Assembly (NCBI GenBank): GCA_036794395.1
Contig: DAIRGS010000006.1
Span: 1 to 56,689, forward strand
DNA length: 56,689 nucleotides
DNA from: DASXMX01 sp036794395
GTDB taxonomy: Bacteria > Planctomycetota > Phycisphaerae > Tepidisphaerales > Tepidisphaeraceae
Direction of reading: 5' to 3'
This document shows positions 34,650 through 43,901 of this stretch, piece by piece (position 1 is the stretch's first letter; each line of letters starts with the position of its first letter). Position numbers and translations under genes: made by a program. Below the pieces are notes generated by a model. That model was given only the letters and a program-made list of their open reading frames with translations, was not told where the DNA came from and searched no databases.

Positions 34650-35262
34650 GGGGAGATAGGACTGACGTGAGATTTATGGCGTGCCAGCTTTCCCCTTCGG
34701 AGTACCGAAGGGCCGCTGCTCACGGTGGTATTGAAAGTACCCTCCCTTGTCTGAGGATTTGCAAGGAAAGTTCCATGACATTCGCCCGCGAATCTCCGGC
34801 CGTCTGCGCGGCAGCAAGGACCACGCCGAGCGTTTTCACCGTGCGATCACCTCGCCCAATTCCCGCTCCCGCTCCACCACATCCCCCAACATCAAGTTTC
34901 CCTTGCTCTCTTCCACCCAGAGAGCAAGGGAAACGACAAACACCACACACGTGAGCGGATCGCAGTCCGTAGCGCAGCGGAAGCAATGGACATGACGCGG
35001 GCAAGGCAAACCCCTCTCCAAATACCAGGTCATCCCAAGCCCGCGGCATGGCCGTTGATCCCGCGACGCAGGACGGAGAGCAGCGGCCTCCAACAAAGGA
35101 ACCCGCTGATCAATACTGCCCAACACAACCGCATCGCGAAGCGCTTCCTTATCCTCTTTCGCCCAAGAGCAAGGGCAGCCAAAACACCACCGTGAGCAGC
35201 GGCCCTGGTACTCCAGGGGAAAGCTGGCACGCCGTAACGCTCAACGTCAGTCCTATCTCCCC
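34650..35262. mobile_element. MITE-like element with long terminal inverted repeats
   Basis: The ends 34650-34729 and 35186-35262 are inverted repeats of about 77-80 bases, sharing ggggagataggactgacgt, cgtgccagctttcccc and gccgctgctcacggtggt blocks. The interior (about 455 bases) has no gene, but contains a perfect 15-bp hairpin at 34896-34934. No target-site duplication is obvious. No transposase is encoded, so it would be non-autonomous. Confidence 0.75.
34896..34934. repeat. Perfect 15-bp hairpin inside the MITE-like element
   Basis: GTTTCCCTTGCTCTC at 34896-34910 pairs with GAGAGCAAGGGAAAC at 34920-34934 across a 9-base loop. A degenerate version (CCAAGAGCAAGGGCAG) lies at 35163-35178. 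Confidence 0.8.
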
Positions 35263-35404
35263 AAATCTTCTCTGCATTCCTCAATGACAAGAAAAATGTC
35301 CCAGAGCGAATGGAATGATCTCAACCCACTTAACACCGTCCATTTGGACCCACTCCCAATCCACGATATCGTTCCCAAATAGTTCACTCTCTGCGGAGCC
35401 AACA

Positions 35405-37831
35405 ATGAAAAAACAACTCGCCGCGATCATCACCTTTCTCTGCATCTTCTCCACACACCCTACGTATGCCGCCGATCTCACTCTCCGCTACGACCACCCC
35501 GCCCCCCAAACCCAGGCCGGCTGGGAACAACAATCTCTCCCCATCGGCAACGGCCGGCTCGGCGGCAGCTTCTTCGGCGGCCTCGCCTCCGAACGCCTGC
35601 TCATCAACGAAATCACACTCTGGACCGGAAGCGAATTCGTTCACGGCAACTACCAGGCCTTCGCCAACCTCGACATCTCCCTACCCGGCCACGACGCCAA
35701 CGCCACCGGCTACTCCCGCGAACTCGACCTCCAAACCGCAACCGGCCGCATCTCCTACAAAAAGGACGGAGTCACCTACCGCCGCGAATTCTTCGCCTCG
35801 CATCCCGATCAAGTCGTCGTCATCCACCTCACCGCCGACAAGCCCGGCTCATACACCGGCACGATCAAACTCGCCGATCTCCATAACGCCGCCACCTCGG
35901 TTTCCAACAACAACATCCTCACCGCCGCCGGCCATCTCCCCGCCGCCCAGGCGCCAGCCGCTCGCGGCCGACGCGGCGCAGCGCCCGCTCCCGCCCCCGA
36001 ACCTTCAAGTAGCCCCACAACGGCCTACGAATCCCAGGCCACGGTCATCAATGAGGGCGGAACGCTGACCGCATCCAGCAACACCGTCGATTTCAAAAAC
36101 TGCGATTCTCTCACGATCCTTCTGGCCGCCGGCACAGACTACATCCCCGACTATTCCAAATCCTTCCATGGCGAACCGCCTCACGCCAAGGTCACGGCTC
36201 AACTCCAATCCGCCATGGCCAAGTCCCCTCAAAGCCTGCTTGATGCGCATCTGAAGGATTACCAATCACTTTTTGCCCGCGTCGATCTCAATCTCGGGCA
36301 AACCGCACCCGATCGCCTCGCTCTCCCCACCGACAAACGCCTCGAATCCTACACCGCCCAAGGCAACGATCCCGGCCTCGAAGCCCTCTTCTTCCAGTAT
36401 GGCCGGTACCTCACCATCGCCAGTTCGCGCGATTCTCTCCCCTCCAATCTCCAGGGCCTCTGGACCGGCAACAATTCCCCACCCTGGGGCGCCGACTACC
36501 ACACCAACATCAACATCCAGATGAACTACTGGCCCGCCGAGCCGGCCAATCTCTCGGAATGCACGCAGCCGCTGTTCAATTTCGTGCAGGCGCAAATCCC
36601 CGCCTATCGCAAGAACGTCGCCGACACTGCAATGCTGGCCCTCGCCAAAGCCGCCGCGCCCGCGCCGCCGCCGCCTTCAACACGACCCGCGCGCGCTGGC
36701 CGGGCGAATGCCACGCCCACCGAAACCTTCCTCTCCCCCACCACCGGCAAGCCCGTACGCGGCTGGACCGTTCGCACCGAATCCAACCCCTACGGCTTCA
36801 TGAGCTACACCTGGAACAAGACCGGCAACGCGTGGTACGCCCAGCATTTCTGGGAACACTACGCCTTCACACAAGACAAGGATTTTCTAAACAACGTCGC
36901 CTACCCCGTCATGAAAGAAGTCTGCCAGTTCTGGGAAGACGATCTCAAAACCCTACCCGATGGCCGTCTCGTCGCCCCCAACGGCTGGTCACCCGAGCAC
37001 GGCCCCATCGAAGATGGCGTGAGCTACGATCAGGAGCTCATCTGGGATCTTTTCGACAACACCGTTCACGCCGCCGACGCCCTCGGAATCGACAAAGAAT
37101 TCCGCGACCACATCGCCGCCCTGCGCGATCATCTCGCCATGCCCGGCATCGGCTCTTGGGGTCAGCTCCTGGAATGGATGAACGAAAAACACGAGAACGA
37201 GCTCGACACCCCCAAAGACACCCACCGCCACGTCTCCCACCTCTTCGGCCTCTACCCCGGCCACCAGATCTCCACCCAAACCCCCGAACTACTCAACGCC
37301 GCCAGGCTCACCCTCAAAGCCCGTGGTGACGCCGGCACCGGCTGGTCCATGGCCTGGAAAATCGCCTACTGGGCACGCCTCCTTGATGGCGATCACGCCC
37401 ACAAAATGCTCCGCGGCCAACTCGCCGTCCCAGGCTACGCCGCGAAGCTCGAAAAAATCGCCCCCGGCTTCGACTCCAACGGCGGCACCTTCCCCAACCT
37501 CTGGGACGCCCATCCCCCTTTCCAGATCGACGGCAACTTCGGCGCCACCGCCGCCATCTGCGAACTGCTCCTCCAGTCCCAAACCAACGAAATCCGCCTC
37601 CTCCCCGCCCTCCCAAGCGATTGGCCCACCGGCTCAGTCAAAGGCCTCCGCGCCCGAGGCAATTTCCAAATCGACGAATCCTGGTCCAACGGAAAACTAA
37701 CCTCGGCGACAATCACCGCCCCCAAAGGCGGCCACGCGAGATTCCGCTACAACGATTCGAGCGTAGAACTAACACTCAAACCTGGAGAATCGATTCAGGT
37801 CGATCTGGCATTAAAGCTTCGGCGCTCATGA
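35405..37831 (+). CDS. Secreted GH95 alpha-L-fucosidase-type glycoside hydrolase
   Basis: From the ATG at 35405, with CGGAG upstream, the product is 808 residues with signal peptide (Q-L-A-A-I-I-T-F-L-C-I-F). It shows the N-terminal beta-domain L-P-I-G-N-G-R-L-G and the (alpha/alpha)6 barrel motifs of GH95: N-I-N-I-Q-M-N-Y-W, W-S-P-E-H-G-P with the general-acid Glu, and Q-I-D-G-N-F-G with the Asp. Members remove alpha-1,2-L-fucose or L-galactose from glycans. Two Pro/Ala/Arg-rich insertions (bases about 35940-36010 and 36640-36720) are unusual and look like low-complexity linkers. It lies next to a MITE-like element and is transcribed alone. Confidence 0.9.
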   Translation: MKKQLAAIITFLCIFSTHPTYAADLTLRYDHPAPQTQAGWEQQSLPIGNGRLGGSFFGGLASERLLINEITLWTGSEFVHGNYQAFANLDISLPGHDANATGYSRELDLQTATGRISYKKDGVTYRREFFASHPDQVVVIHLTADKPGSYTGTIKLADLHNAATSVSNNNILTAAGHLPAAQAPAARGRRGAAPAPAPEPSSSPTTAYESQATVINEGGTLTASSNTVDFKNCDSLTILLAAGTDYIPDYSKSFHGEPPHAKVTAQLQSAMAKSPQSLLDAHLKDYQSLFARVDLNLGQTAPDRLALPTDKRLESYTAQGNDPGLEALFFQYGRYLTIASSRDSLPSNLQGLWTGNNSPPWGADYHTNINIQMNYWPAEPANLSECTQPLFNFVQAQIPAYRKNVADTAMLALAKAAAPAPPPPSTRPARAGRANATPTETFLSPTTGKPVRGWTVRTESNPYGFMSYTWNKTGNAWYAQHFWEHYAFTQDKDFLNNVAYPVMKEVCQFWEDDLKTLPDGRLVAPNGWSPEHGPIEDGVSYDQELIWDLFDNTVHAADALGIDKEFRDHIAALRDHLAMPGIGSWGQLLEWMNEKHENELDTPKDTHRHVSHLFGLYPGHQISTQTPELLNAARLTLKARGDAGTGWSMAWKIAYWARLLDGDHAHKMLRGQLAVPGYAAKLEKIAPGFDSNGGTFPNLWDAHPPFQIDGNFGATAAICELLLQSQTNEIRLLPALPSDWPTGSVKGLRARGNFQIDESWSNGKLTSATITAPKGGHARFRYNDSSVELTLKPGESIQVDLALKLRRS

Positions 37832-38274
37832 AGACAAATGCGTTTAGCCGCGGATGACGCCGATGGCCGCGGATAAAACACAATGCCAAGAACTTCCGAT
37901 AGTGCAATCAACTGGGAGATCGAGGCTCCGGCCGAGCCGCTTTTTTTGCGAAAGCCATAACTAAAGGACTGTGCGGAATCACGCGCCACCGACTCAATTC
38001 ACCCTGCTCCGCGCCCACCCCAAAAGCCGCATCCCATCGCGCAAAGCCCCCACGCCGGGGTATAGCGGTACCCCGGCGCCACCCCGGCTTCTCAGACCGC
38101 TGCAATTCGCCTCGCCAAACCACCGCGATACCAATTTCGCCTGCCGCCAAGATGCCGGATCAGGCCGAATCACGCACGATCATTTAGGCAAAACTTTCTC
38201 CCCCTCCAGCAACGGCCTTTTCTTTCTTCATCTGCGGCCATCTGCGCAATCTGCGGCTAAACCTCTTCCTCCAG
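37832..38274. other. Gene-free stretch with several repeat families
   Basis: It contains inverted copies of a gcggctaaac/ccatctgcgg repeat (37843-37880 and 38231-38263), a degenerate gaggctcc-gccgag arm near 37915-37945, and the hairpin CGCCGGGGTA/TACCCCGGCG at 38053-38078. No gene is seen. It borders the dehydrogenase fragment. Confidence 0.6.
38053..38078. repeat. Perfect 10-bp hairpin
   Basis: CGCCGGGGTA at 38053-38062 and TACCCCGGCG at 38069-38078 pair fully around a 6-base loop. There is no T run, so it is more likely a REP-type palindrome than a terminator. Confidence 0.6.
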
Positions 38275-38478
38275 AGCATCTGCGGCGACTACACATCCAA
38301 ACGTATCTGGGCCATCACCCAAAAAGATCGCGCCCTCACCAGCATCCACCAGATCGCCCTCTGCCCCCAATCCATCTCCAGCTTCGCAATGGACGAAACA
38401 GGAGAGCTCTACGCCGTCGGATACGAAGGCAATATCTATCGCATTGATCTAAGTACCGCTGAATTTCATCCCCAATGA
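38275..38478 (+). pseudogene. C-terminal fragment of a PQQ-dependent glucose/sorbosone dehydrogenase-like protein
   Basis: The frame reads C-G-D-Y-T-S-K-R-I-W-A-I-T then Q-I-A-L-C-P-Q-S-I-S-S-F, E-T-G-E-L-Y-A-V-G-Y-E-G-N-I-Y-R-I-D, ending TGA at 38476. This matches the last blade of soluble PQQ-type sugar dehydrogenases (G-D-Y-x-S-x-R-I-W, I-S-S-F-G-x-D, G-E-I-Y-V-x-x-Y-x-G). Only about 67 codons remain. The upstream sequence is repeat DNA, so the rest of the gene was removed. Confidence 0.65.
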
Positions 38479-38505
38479 CGCCGGGAGCAAGCCAACAACT
38501 CACGT

Positions 38506-39690
38506 TCATGGCGAAACCGGCCCCACGGTCACGTGGTCTTTGGCCAATTTCTTCGTCCAAAGCGCCAGTTCGTCATCCACCGTTTTCGCGGTGATCAGGC
38601 CAGGCCAGCGGATATTATCTTTCCAACGCGCGGCATCCGGCGTCCACCAGTCGTGCCGTTGGCCGGCCTGCATCCAGCCCACGCGATTGGCGAAACCGCC
38701 ATTATCTGAAAAGCCCTTGGGAATCTTCGCCCGCTTTTTATTGCTGTCCCATACATAGATGCCCACATTTTGTGCCGGTAGTGGGGTTCCATCGGGAAGC
38801 ACCCCTGTGGAAAGAATACGATTGTGGTGCATGGTGCAATGCGAGCCGGCCGAAATGGCCATGCCGTAGTTGGTGGTATTAATCACCTGGTTATTAAATG
38901 CCACCACATATTCGCTTCCGCCATCCGGCGTGTCAGCCATCCCATCGCCCAGCATGATGCCCCCGCCCGAGTAGTCGGCCGAGAGCGGGTTGGCCGGGTA
39001 CGCGCCGTTGATGAAATTATCGTGGATGCGAATAGGGCTGGCCTTGGTGCCGCTGCTTTTGTAGATGCTGATGTTGTCTTCCACCGCGCTTTTGCCCGGA
39101 TCATTGGTGACCTGGTTCCAGGCAATTTCGATATTCGGCACGTGCTGTACCTGATCAAGCTGCACGAATTGCACGGCATCAACGTCAGCCTGAAAACCCC
39201 CCGCCCCATCGCTGTGCCGGCCATCAATATTATGTACGCGGTTGGCCAATACACGCACGGTAGTCTCGGCCTTCGGGCTGCCGGAATAGGTCAGCAAATA
39301 GATGCCGGCCGTCTGCTCCAAGTCGTTGTTTTCAATGACAATGCTGTCGAACGACTCGGCAGTTAAAAAACGCCCGGTAGACTTCCCGGCCAAATTCAGA
39401 TTCACGCCCGTTCCGTGCGTATTTCGAACGGTTACTTTGACGTGTTCCACCGAGGCTGCAATGAGCGGCCCTGGGCCTGTTAACGTTGAGTTCTCAATGA
39501 GCACTGGTTCAGCAGTGGCGATGACGATAACGGGCACCGCAGGGTCGTTGCTGGTCCATTGGCCGGAATAAGTGCCTGCCTCGCTAATCGTTAATGCACC
39601 GCCACTTGCGCCTGCCCCGCGCGCTAGACCAGAAGGCAGAAATGCCCAGGCCAGAACCAGCGAGAACAGTGCCTGCACGAGTCGCTTCAA
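38506..39690 (-). CDS. Exported right-handed beta-helix protein
   Basis: The product is 394 residues and starts with TTG at 39690. The start is supported by a strong AGGTGA five bases upstream and by the signal peptide (L-V-Q-A-L-F-S-L-V-L-A-W-A-F). The mature part shows the short periodic strands of a parallel beta-helix (V-I-E-N-N-D-L-E, V-L-A-N-R-V-H-N, I-R-I-H-D-N-F-I-N-G, Y-V-V-A-F-N-N-Q-V-I-N, M-H-H-N-R-I-L-S). Related proteins include polysaccharide lyases of the pectate-lyase fold, but I see no lyase active-site pattern. The C-terminal 60 residues with W-W-T-P-D-A-A-R-W lie outside the helix. Confidence 0.75.
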   Translation of the reverse strand: MKRLVQALFSLVLAWAFLPSGLARGAGASGGALTISEAGTYSGQWTSNDPAVPVIVIATAEPVLIENSTLTGPGPLIAASVEHVKVTVRNTHGTGVNLNLAGKSTGRFLTAESFDSIVIENNDLEQTAGIYLLTYSGSPKAETTVRVLANRVHNIDGRHSDGAGGFQADVDAVQFVQLDQVQHVPNIEIAWNQVTNDPGKSAVEDNISIYKSSGTKASPIRIHDNFINGAYPANPLSADYSGGGIMLGDGMADTPDGGSEYVVAFNNQVINTTNYGMAISAGSHCTMHHNRILSTGVLPDGTPLPAQNVGIYVWDSNKKRAKIPKGFSDNGGFANRVGWMQAGQRHDWWTPDAARWKDNIRWPGLITAKTVDDELALWTKKLAKDHVTVGPVSP

Positions 39691-40008
39691 AAGTCACCTT
39701 TCGCCGGGCCAAAATGGACTGCCATTTTTGATTGTACCACGTGGTTATCGGATGTACCCTAGCAACTATTGGGAAGGCGGATTGCGGCAGCTTCTCTCGG
39801 GCCGCACAATCCCGCCAGGTTACCTTGATTGTCATATTCCAAGAAGTTTGGGATGGGCCTGCTGACCCGTTTTCCGTCCTCGGCTCGAAACCAGGTGTAA
39901 GTTACTTGTTCTCTAGCCAGAAGTGAGAAGGGGTCGTTGGCCACACCAGGAAAGATACGGCGAAGCGTTAATGACAGACGCGTTTGCCGTGATGTAAAGG
40001 GAAGTGAA
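39691..40008. other. Divergent non-coding region
   Basis: It separates the beta-helix gene (minus) and the second giant surface-protein gene (plus), so it should hold both promoters. The only structure I see is a short AAAATGG/CCATTTT hairpin at 39711-39728. Confidence 0.4.
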
Positions 40009-43000
40009 ATGCCCAGGCTTACTCTCGGCGGTGGTTTGCGCACAGTCCGCATAATTCGCAACGAGGTCGAATCGCTCGAAAATCGCAGGATGCTCGCGGC
40101 GCATATCGCCGGCAGCTCGACTGTCTATGCGACGATTCAAGCGGCAGTCGATGCCGCCTCGCCCGGTGCGACTATCAATGTAGACGCCGGTAACTACAAA
40201 GAACTGGTCACCGTCGGTAAGACGCTGACGATTCGTGGCGCTCAGGCCGGCGTCGACGCGCGCAGCAATACGCGGCTTTCAGGTGCCTCCGAATCGATCA
40301 TCACCGGACAGGGTTCGGGAACGGCGGTCAGTTCCTCTTTCAAAATCATCGCCAACGATGTGACGATTGACGGATTCACCGTTCAGGGCACGACCAGCGC
40401 CAACTCCACCGGCGGCATCGTCCTCGGTCCGAATATCGCCGGCGCGCATATTCTCGACAACATCGTTCAGAACAACGTCGCGGGCATGGTGCTTTCAAAT
40501 AACAGCACCACGGATGCCGCCGTCATCCAGCACAACGTCTTCCGCAATAACAACAATGACGGCGCCAACGGCGGCCGCGGCATCTACACCGACGAATCGT
40601 TTTTCGGCTCCAAGCTGACCAACGTCACCATCGACGGCAACTCCTTCCAGCGCAATCAAGGCGGAAATGGGACAACCGGCTTTGAAGCTGCCGTCGCCAT
40701 CGAAACCAGCGGCGTCGGAATAACCACCAATCTCCGCATCACCAACAACACCTTCGATAACAACGGAAAGGCCACCCTTTTCTTCCATACCACCGGCGTC
40801 ACCATCACCGGCAACGTGATAACCAACCAGCAGGACCAGTGGAGCGGACACCTCCGGTTCGAAGGTGACGACCACACCGTCACGATCAAGAACAACACGT
40901 TCTACGATAACTCTGGCCCCGCGGTCGCCATCGACTCCAAGGGCGTCCCCGGGGATAGCTCCGGTTTCGTTATCACCAACAACAACTTCTACGGCAACTC
41001 TTACGCGTACAGCGACAAGATCGCCGTCATCGTCAACGACAACAACTACACCGGCACACTTGACGCGCGCAACAACTACTGGGGCAGCGCCTCGGGCCCA
41101 AGCGGTGATGGATCGGGCACCGGCGATGCGGTCTGGGGCAACGGCCACGTCGTTTCTGGTGCCGAATGGGTGACTCAAGCCGGCGGAAACGCCCTGTTCT
41201 CACCCTGGAGCACCACCCCCAATGGCTCTCTCGATACGCCTTACTGGGGAACGCCTTCAGTCACCGGCGCAAAAATTCAGGCCGAGGAATACAACCAGGG
41301 CGGCATCAACAACGCCTACTTCACCACCGGCACAAACACCGCCGGGTACTACCGCGACGCCGAAGGCATCAACATCGAACAAACCGCCGATGGCGGCACA
41401 GGGTTCGACGTTGCTAATTCCAAGGCAACCGACTGGCTTGATTATGTGGTGAATGTCGCGGCCGCCGGCACCTACGAATTCGATTTCCGCGTCGCCAACG
41501 GTCAAACCACCGCCGGCACCTTCCACGTCAATGTCGATGGAACCAACGCCACCGGCGCTATCTCCATCCCCGCCACCGGCGGCTGGCAGACCTGGCAGAC
41601 CATCGCCAAGACCGGCATCAATCTCACCGCCGGAATCCACACCCTCCGCATCGCCTACGACACCAACGGCAGCAGTGGCAGCGCCGGCAGCATGAACTGG
41701 TTCCAGCTCGTCAATACCTCGATCGCCCCCGTCCCCGCCGCTCCGAGCAATCTCGCGGCAACGCCGACTTCAACTTCGCAAATCAATCTGACTTGGGTCA
41801 ACAACGCCACCAATCAGACCGGTTTCGAAATCGATCGTTCCAGCGATGGCGTGACCTTCACGCTTCTGAAAAACGTCGCCGCCAACGTAACAACCTACAG
41901 CGACACCGGCCTCTCCCCCAGCACGACCTACTTCTACCGCGTCGAGGCGACCAACGCCGCTGGGTCCTCACTAAGCTCAAACATTGCCAGCGCCACCACG
42001 CTGGTCGTGCCTTCCACGTCCGTGAACCTGAGCACGCTCCCCTGGGTCAGCGCCACGACAGGGTATGGCACCATCCAGAAAAACCTGACCGTCAATGGAA
42101 ACCCGCTCAAGCTTCGCGGCCAAACTTACGCCACCGGCATCGGAGCCCACGCGGTTTCGCAGATCGTCTACAACCTGGCTGGCCAGTACATCGGCTTTGT
42201 CTCCGATGTCGGCGTTGATGACGAAGTAAACGGAAACGGCTCGATCGACTTCCAGGTGATCGGCGATGGAAAAGTGCTGTTCGACAGCGGAATCGTCACC
42301 GGAACCAGCGCCGCCGTTCACATCAACGTGAACGTAACCGGCGTTCAGACACTCACGCTTGTGGCAACCAACGGGATTCCGGGCTCGATCGACTACGATC
42401 ATGCGGATTGGGCCGGGGCGCAGCTCCAGGTGCCTTCGAATGTGCCGCCGACCGCTCCCGCTACGCTGATCTCCACGCCGGTTTCTTCTTCGCAGATCAA
42501 TCTCACCTGGGCCAATACCTCGGCCGGTCAGAGTTCGATCACGATCCAGCGGTCGACGGATAACATCAACTTCACCAACGTCACCACGACCGTGGCCGGC
42601 AACGCCACCAGCTATTCAGACACCGGGCTGGCGGCATCAACAACCTACTACTACCGCATCTTCGCGGTGAACTCCTTCGGTACGTCCCCGGCCTCCAACA
42701 CCGCCAGCGGTGCGACGCTCGCCGCCAATGCCACAACCACCTACCTCAGCGATCTGACCTGGACCAGCGCAACCGTTGGCTGGGGCACGATCCAGAAAAA
42801 CCTGAGCATCAAGGGCAACCCAATCACGCTCCGCGGGACAACCTACACCAAGGGCATCGGCACGCACGCCGATTCGACGATCATCTACAACCTGGCCGGC
42901 AAGTACACCACGTTCCTCTCCGACATCGGCATCGACGATGAAGTGAACGGCCAGGGCTCCGTCGTCTTCAAGATCATCGGCGATGGCGTAACGCTCTACA

Positions 43001-43152
43001 CCAGCCCCACCATCACCGGCGCCAGCGCCGTGCCCCACGTGTCGGTCAGCGTCGCCGGCGTGCAACAGCTTTCCCTCCTCGTGACTACGACCACCCCAGG
43101 GAACATTGATTACGACCATGGCGACTGGGCCAACGCCCGCCTTCTTTCGTAA
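40009..43152 (+). CDS. LEPR-XLL surface protein with beta-helix, CBM6, FN3 and NPCBM domains
   Basis: From the ATG at 40009, preceded by AAAGGGAAG, the product is 1047 residues. The export motif E-S-L-E-N-R-R-M-L-A-A is near residue 22. About 30-400 form a NosD-type right-handed beta-helix, starting Y-A-T-I-Q-A-A-V-D-A-A and rich in N-N-x-F turns. A CBM6-like domain follows (I-Q-A-E-E-Y-N-Q-G-G to N-W-F-Q-L-V). Two units then repeat FN3 plus NPCBM (Y-G-T-I-Q-K-N-L, G-I-G-x-H-A, V-D-D-E-V-N-G). Together this suggests a glycan-binding and perhaps glycan-modifying protein outside the cell. No anchor is seen at the C-terminus. A strong hairpin terminator follows. Confidence 0.88.
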   Translation: MPRLTLGGGLRTVRIIRNEVESLENRRMLAAHIAGSSTVYATIQAAVDAASPGATINVDAGNYKELVTVGKTLTIRGAQAGVDARSNTRLSGASESIITGQGSGTAVSSSFKIIANDVTIDGFTVQGTTSANSTGGIVLGPNIAGAHILDNIVQNNVAGMVLSNNSTTDAAVIQHNVFRNNNNDGANGGRGIYTDESFFGSKLTNVTIDGNSFQRNQGGNGTTGFEAAVAIETSGVGITTNLRITNNTFDNNGKATLFFHTTGVTITGNVITNQQDQWSGHLRFEGDDHTVTIKNNTFYDNSGPAVAIDSKGVPGDSSGFVITNNNFYGNSYAYSDKIAVIVNDNNYTGTLDARNNYWGSASGPSGDGSGTGDAVWGNGHVVSGAEWVTQAGGNALFSPWSTTPNGSLDTPYWGTPSVTGAKIQAEEYNQGGINNAYFTTGTNTAGYYRDAEGINIEQTADGGTGFDVANSKATDWLDYVVNVAAAGTYEFDFRVANGQTTAGTFHVNVDGTNATGAISIPATGGWQTWQTIAKTGINLTAGIHTLRIAYDTNGSSGSAGSMNWFQLVNTSIAPVPAAPSNLAATPTSTSQINLTWVNNATNQTGFEIDRSSDGVTFTLLKNVAANVTTYSDTGLSPSTTYFYRVEATNAAGSSLSSNIASATTLVVPSTSVNLSTLPWVSATTGYGTIQKNLTVNGNPLKLRGQTYATGIGAHAVSQIVYNLAGQYIGFVSDVGVDDEVNGNGSIDFQVIGDGKVLFDSGIVTGTSAAVHINVNVTGVQTLTLVATNGIPGSIDYDHADWAGAQLQVPSNVPPTAPATLISTPVSSSQINLTWANTSAGQSSITIQRSTDNINFTNVTTTVAGNATSYSDTGLAASTTYYYRIFAVNSFGTSPASNTASGATLAANATTTYLSDLTWTSATVGWGTIQKNLSIKGNPITLRGTTYTKGIGTHADSTIIYNLAGKYTTFLSDIGIDDEVNGQGSVVFKIIGDGVTLYTSPTITGASAVPHVSVSVAGVQQLSLLVTTTTPGNIDYDHGDWANARLLS

Positions 43153-43179
43153 CAATTCACTTCGACTTCAGTCCAACGC

Positions 43180-43225
43180 CGCTTGCGGCTTCGCGAACAA
43201 AAATCCGCGAAGCCGCAAGCGTTTT
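43180..43225 (+). terminator. Strong hairpin terminator after the beta-helix/CBM protein
   Basis: CGCTTGCGGCTTCGCG (43180-43195) and its exact complement (43206-43221) form a 16-bp stem with 10-base loop, followed by TTTT. A part of the same arm recurs at 51285-51300, so the terminator is also a member of a repeat family. Confidence 0.8.
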
Positions 43226-43298
43226 CTGGCGCACCACTTTTCCTTGCAAGTAAGAATGACGCGCCCCTGCACGACTAAACCCTGTCCAGACTCAAGTC

Positions 43299-43844
43299 GT
43301 GTTGAGATTCCTATCCATCTCGATCTCCGCCCTTTCGCTGCTGCTCTACGTAGCAACGGTGGCGCTGTGGGTCAGAAGCTATTCCCATTGGGATGGCCTG
43401 TATCGCTCCCCTACCGCCGACACCACCGGCATCACCATCATGTCCGCCAAGGGAAGTTTTGTCCTCGCGATCGTTGGTGACAAAGCGCTATCACCATGGC
43501 GTCCTGCTGAATGGAGCATCGAATCTCAGGATGTCCGAGATATCAATAACGACAATATCGCGTGGAAACAACGGATCCTCGGCTTCGGCTGGGGCAAAAA
43601 ACCAAGGTCGTGGGACCCATCATTCCTGGAGTATTTTCTGTTGCTTCCGGATTGGGTTGTCCTGGCGATTTCCTTGGCAACGTTCCTTCGGCTCTTCCCA
43701 ATGCATATTCACCGAAAGCTCGCCTCGACTTGCCGCCAATGCCACTACAACCTCACCGGCAACACCAGCGGCGTCTGCCCCAAGTGCGGCACCGCGATCG
43801 CGTCGAAAAAGAGGGACACCGCACCTTTATGGTGCGGAGGCTAA
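43299..43844 (+). CDS. Two-helix membrane protein with C-terminal zinc ribbon
   Basis: The product is 181 residues from a GTG at 43299. It has an N-terminal membrane helix (I-S-A-L-S-L-L-L-Y-V-A), an exported loop with W-x-S-W-x-x-x motifs, a second helix (L-L-L-P-D-W-V-V-L-A-I-S-L), and a cytoplasmic zinc ribbon C-R-Q-C-H-Y-N-L-T-G with C-P-K-C-G. This layout is common in planctomycetes and of unknown function. The last residues (K-K-R-D-T-A-P-L-W-C-G-G) are translated from the repeat at 43813, so the original C-terminus was probably replaced. Confidence 0.75.
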   Translation: MLRFLSISISALSLLLYVATVALWVRSYSHWDGLYRSPTADTTGITIMSAKGSFVLAIVGDKALSPWRPAEWSIESQDVRDINNDNIAWKQRILGFGWGKKPRSWDPSFLEYFLLLPDWVVLAISLATFLRLFPMHIHRKLASTCRQCHYNLTGNTSGVCPKCGTAIASKKRDTAPLWCGG

Positions 43845-43901
43845 GGGGGACACCGCACCTTTATTGAAGGGGGGCACTGAAGGGGGACACTGCACCTTTA
43901 T
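43813..43901 (+). repeat. Three direct copies of an 18-bp RAYT-associated repeat
   Basis: GGGACAC-C/T-GCACCTTTAT occurs at 43813-43830, 43847-43864 and 43884-43901. The first copy continues to GGTGCGG and so forms the hairpin CCGCACC-TTTAT-GGTGCGG. They lie just before the transposase gene. Confidence 0.85.

Noticed and set aside
34650..35262. Small genes inside the MITE-like element
   Set aside because: Several open frames of 60-110 codons exist on both strands but have no ribosome-binding sites or domains and overlap the inverted repeats.
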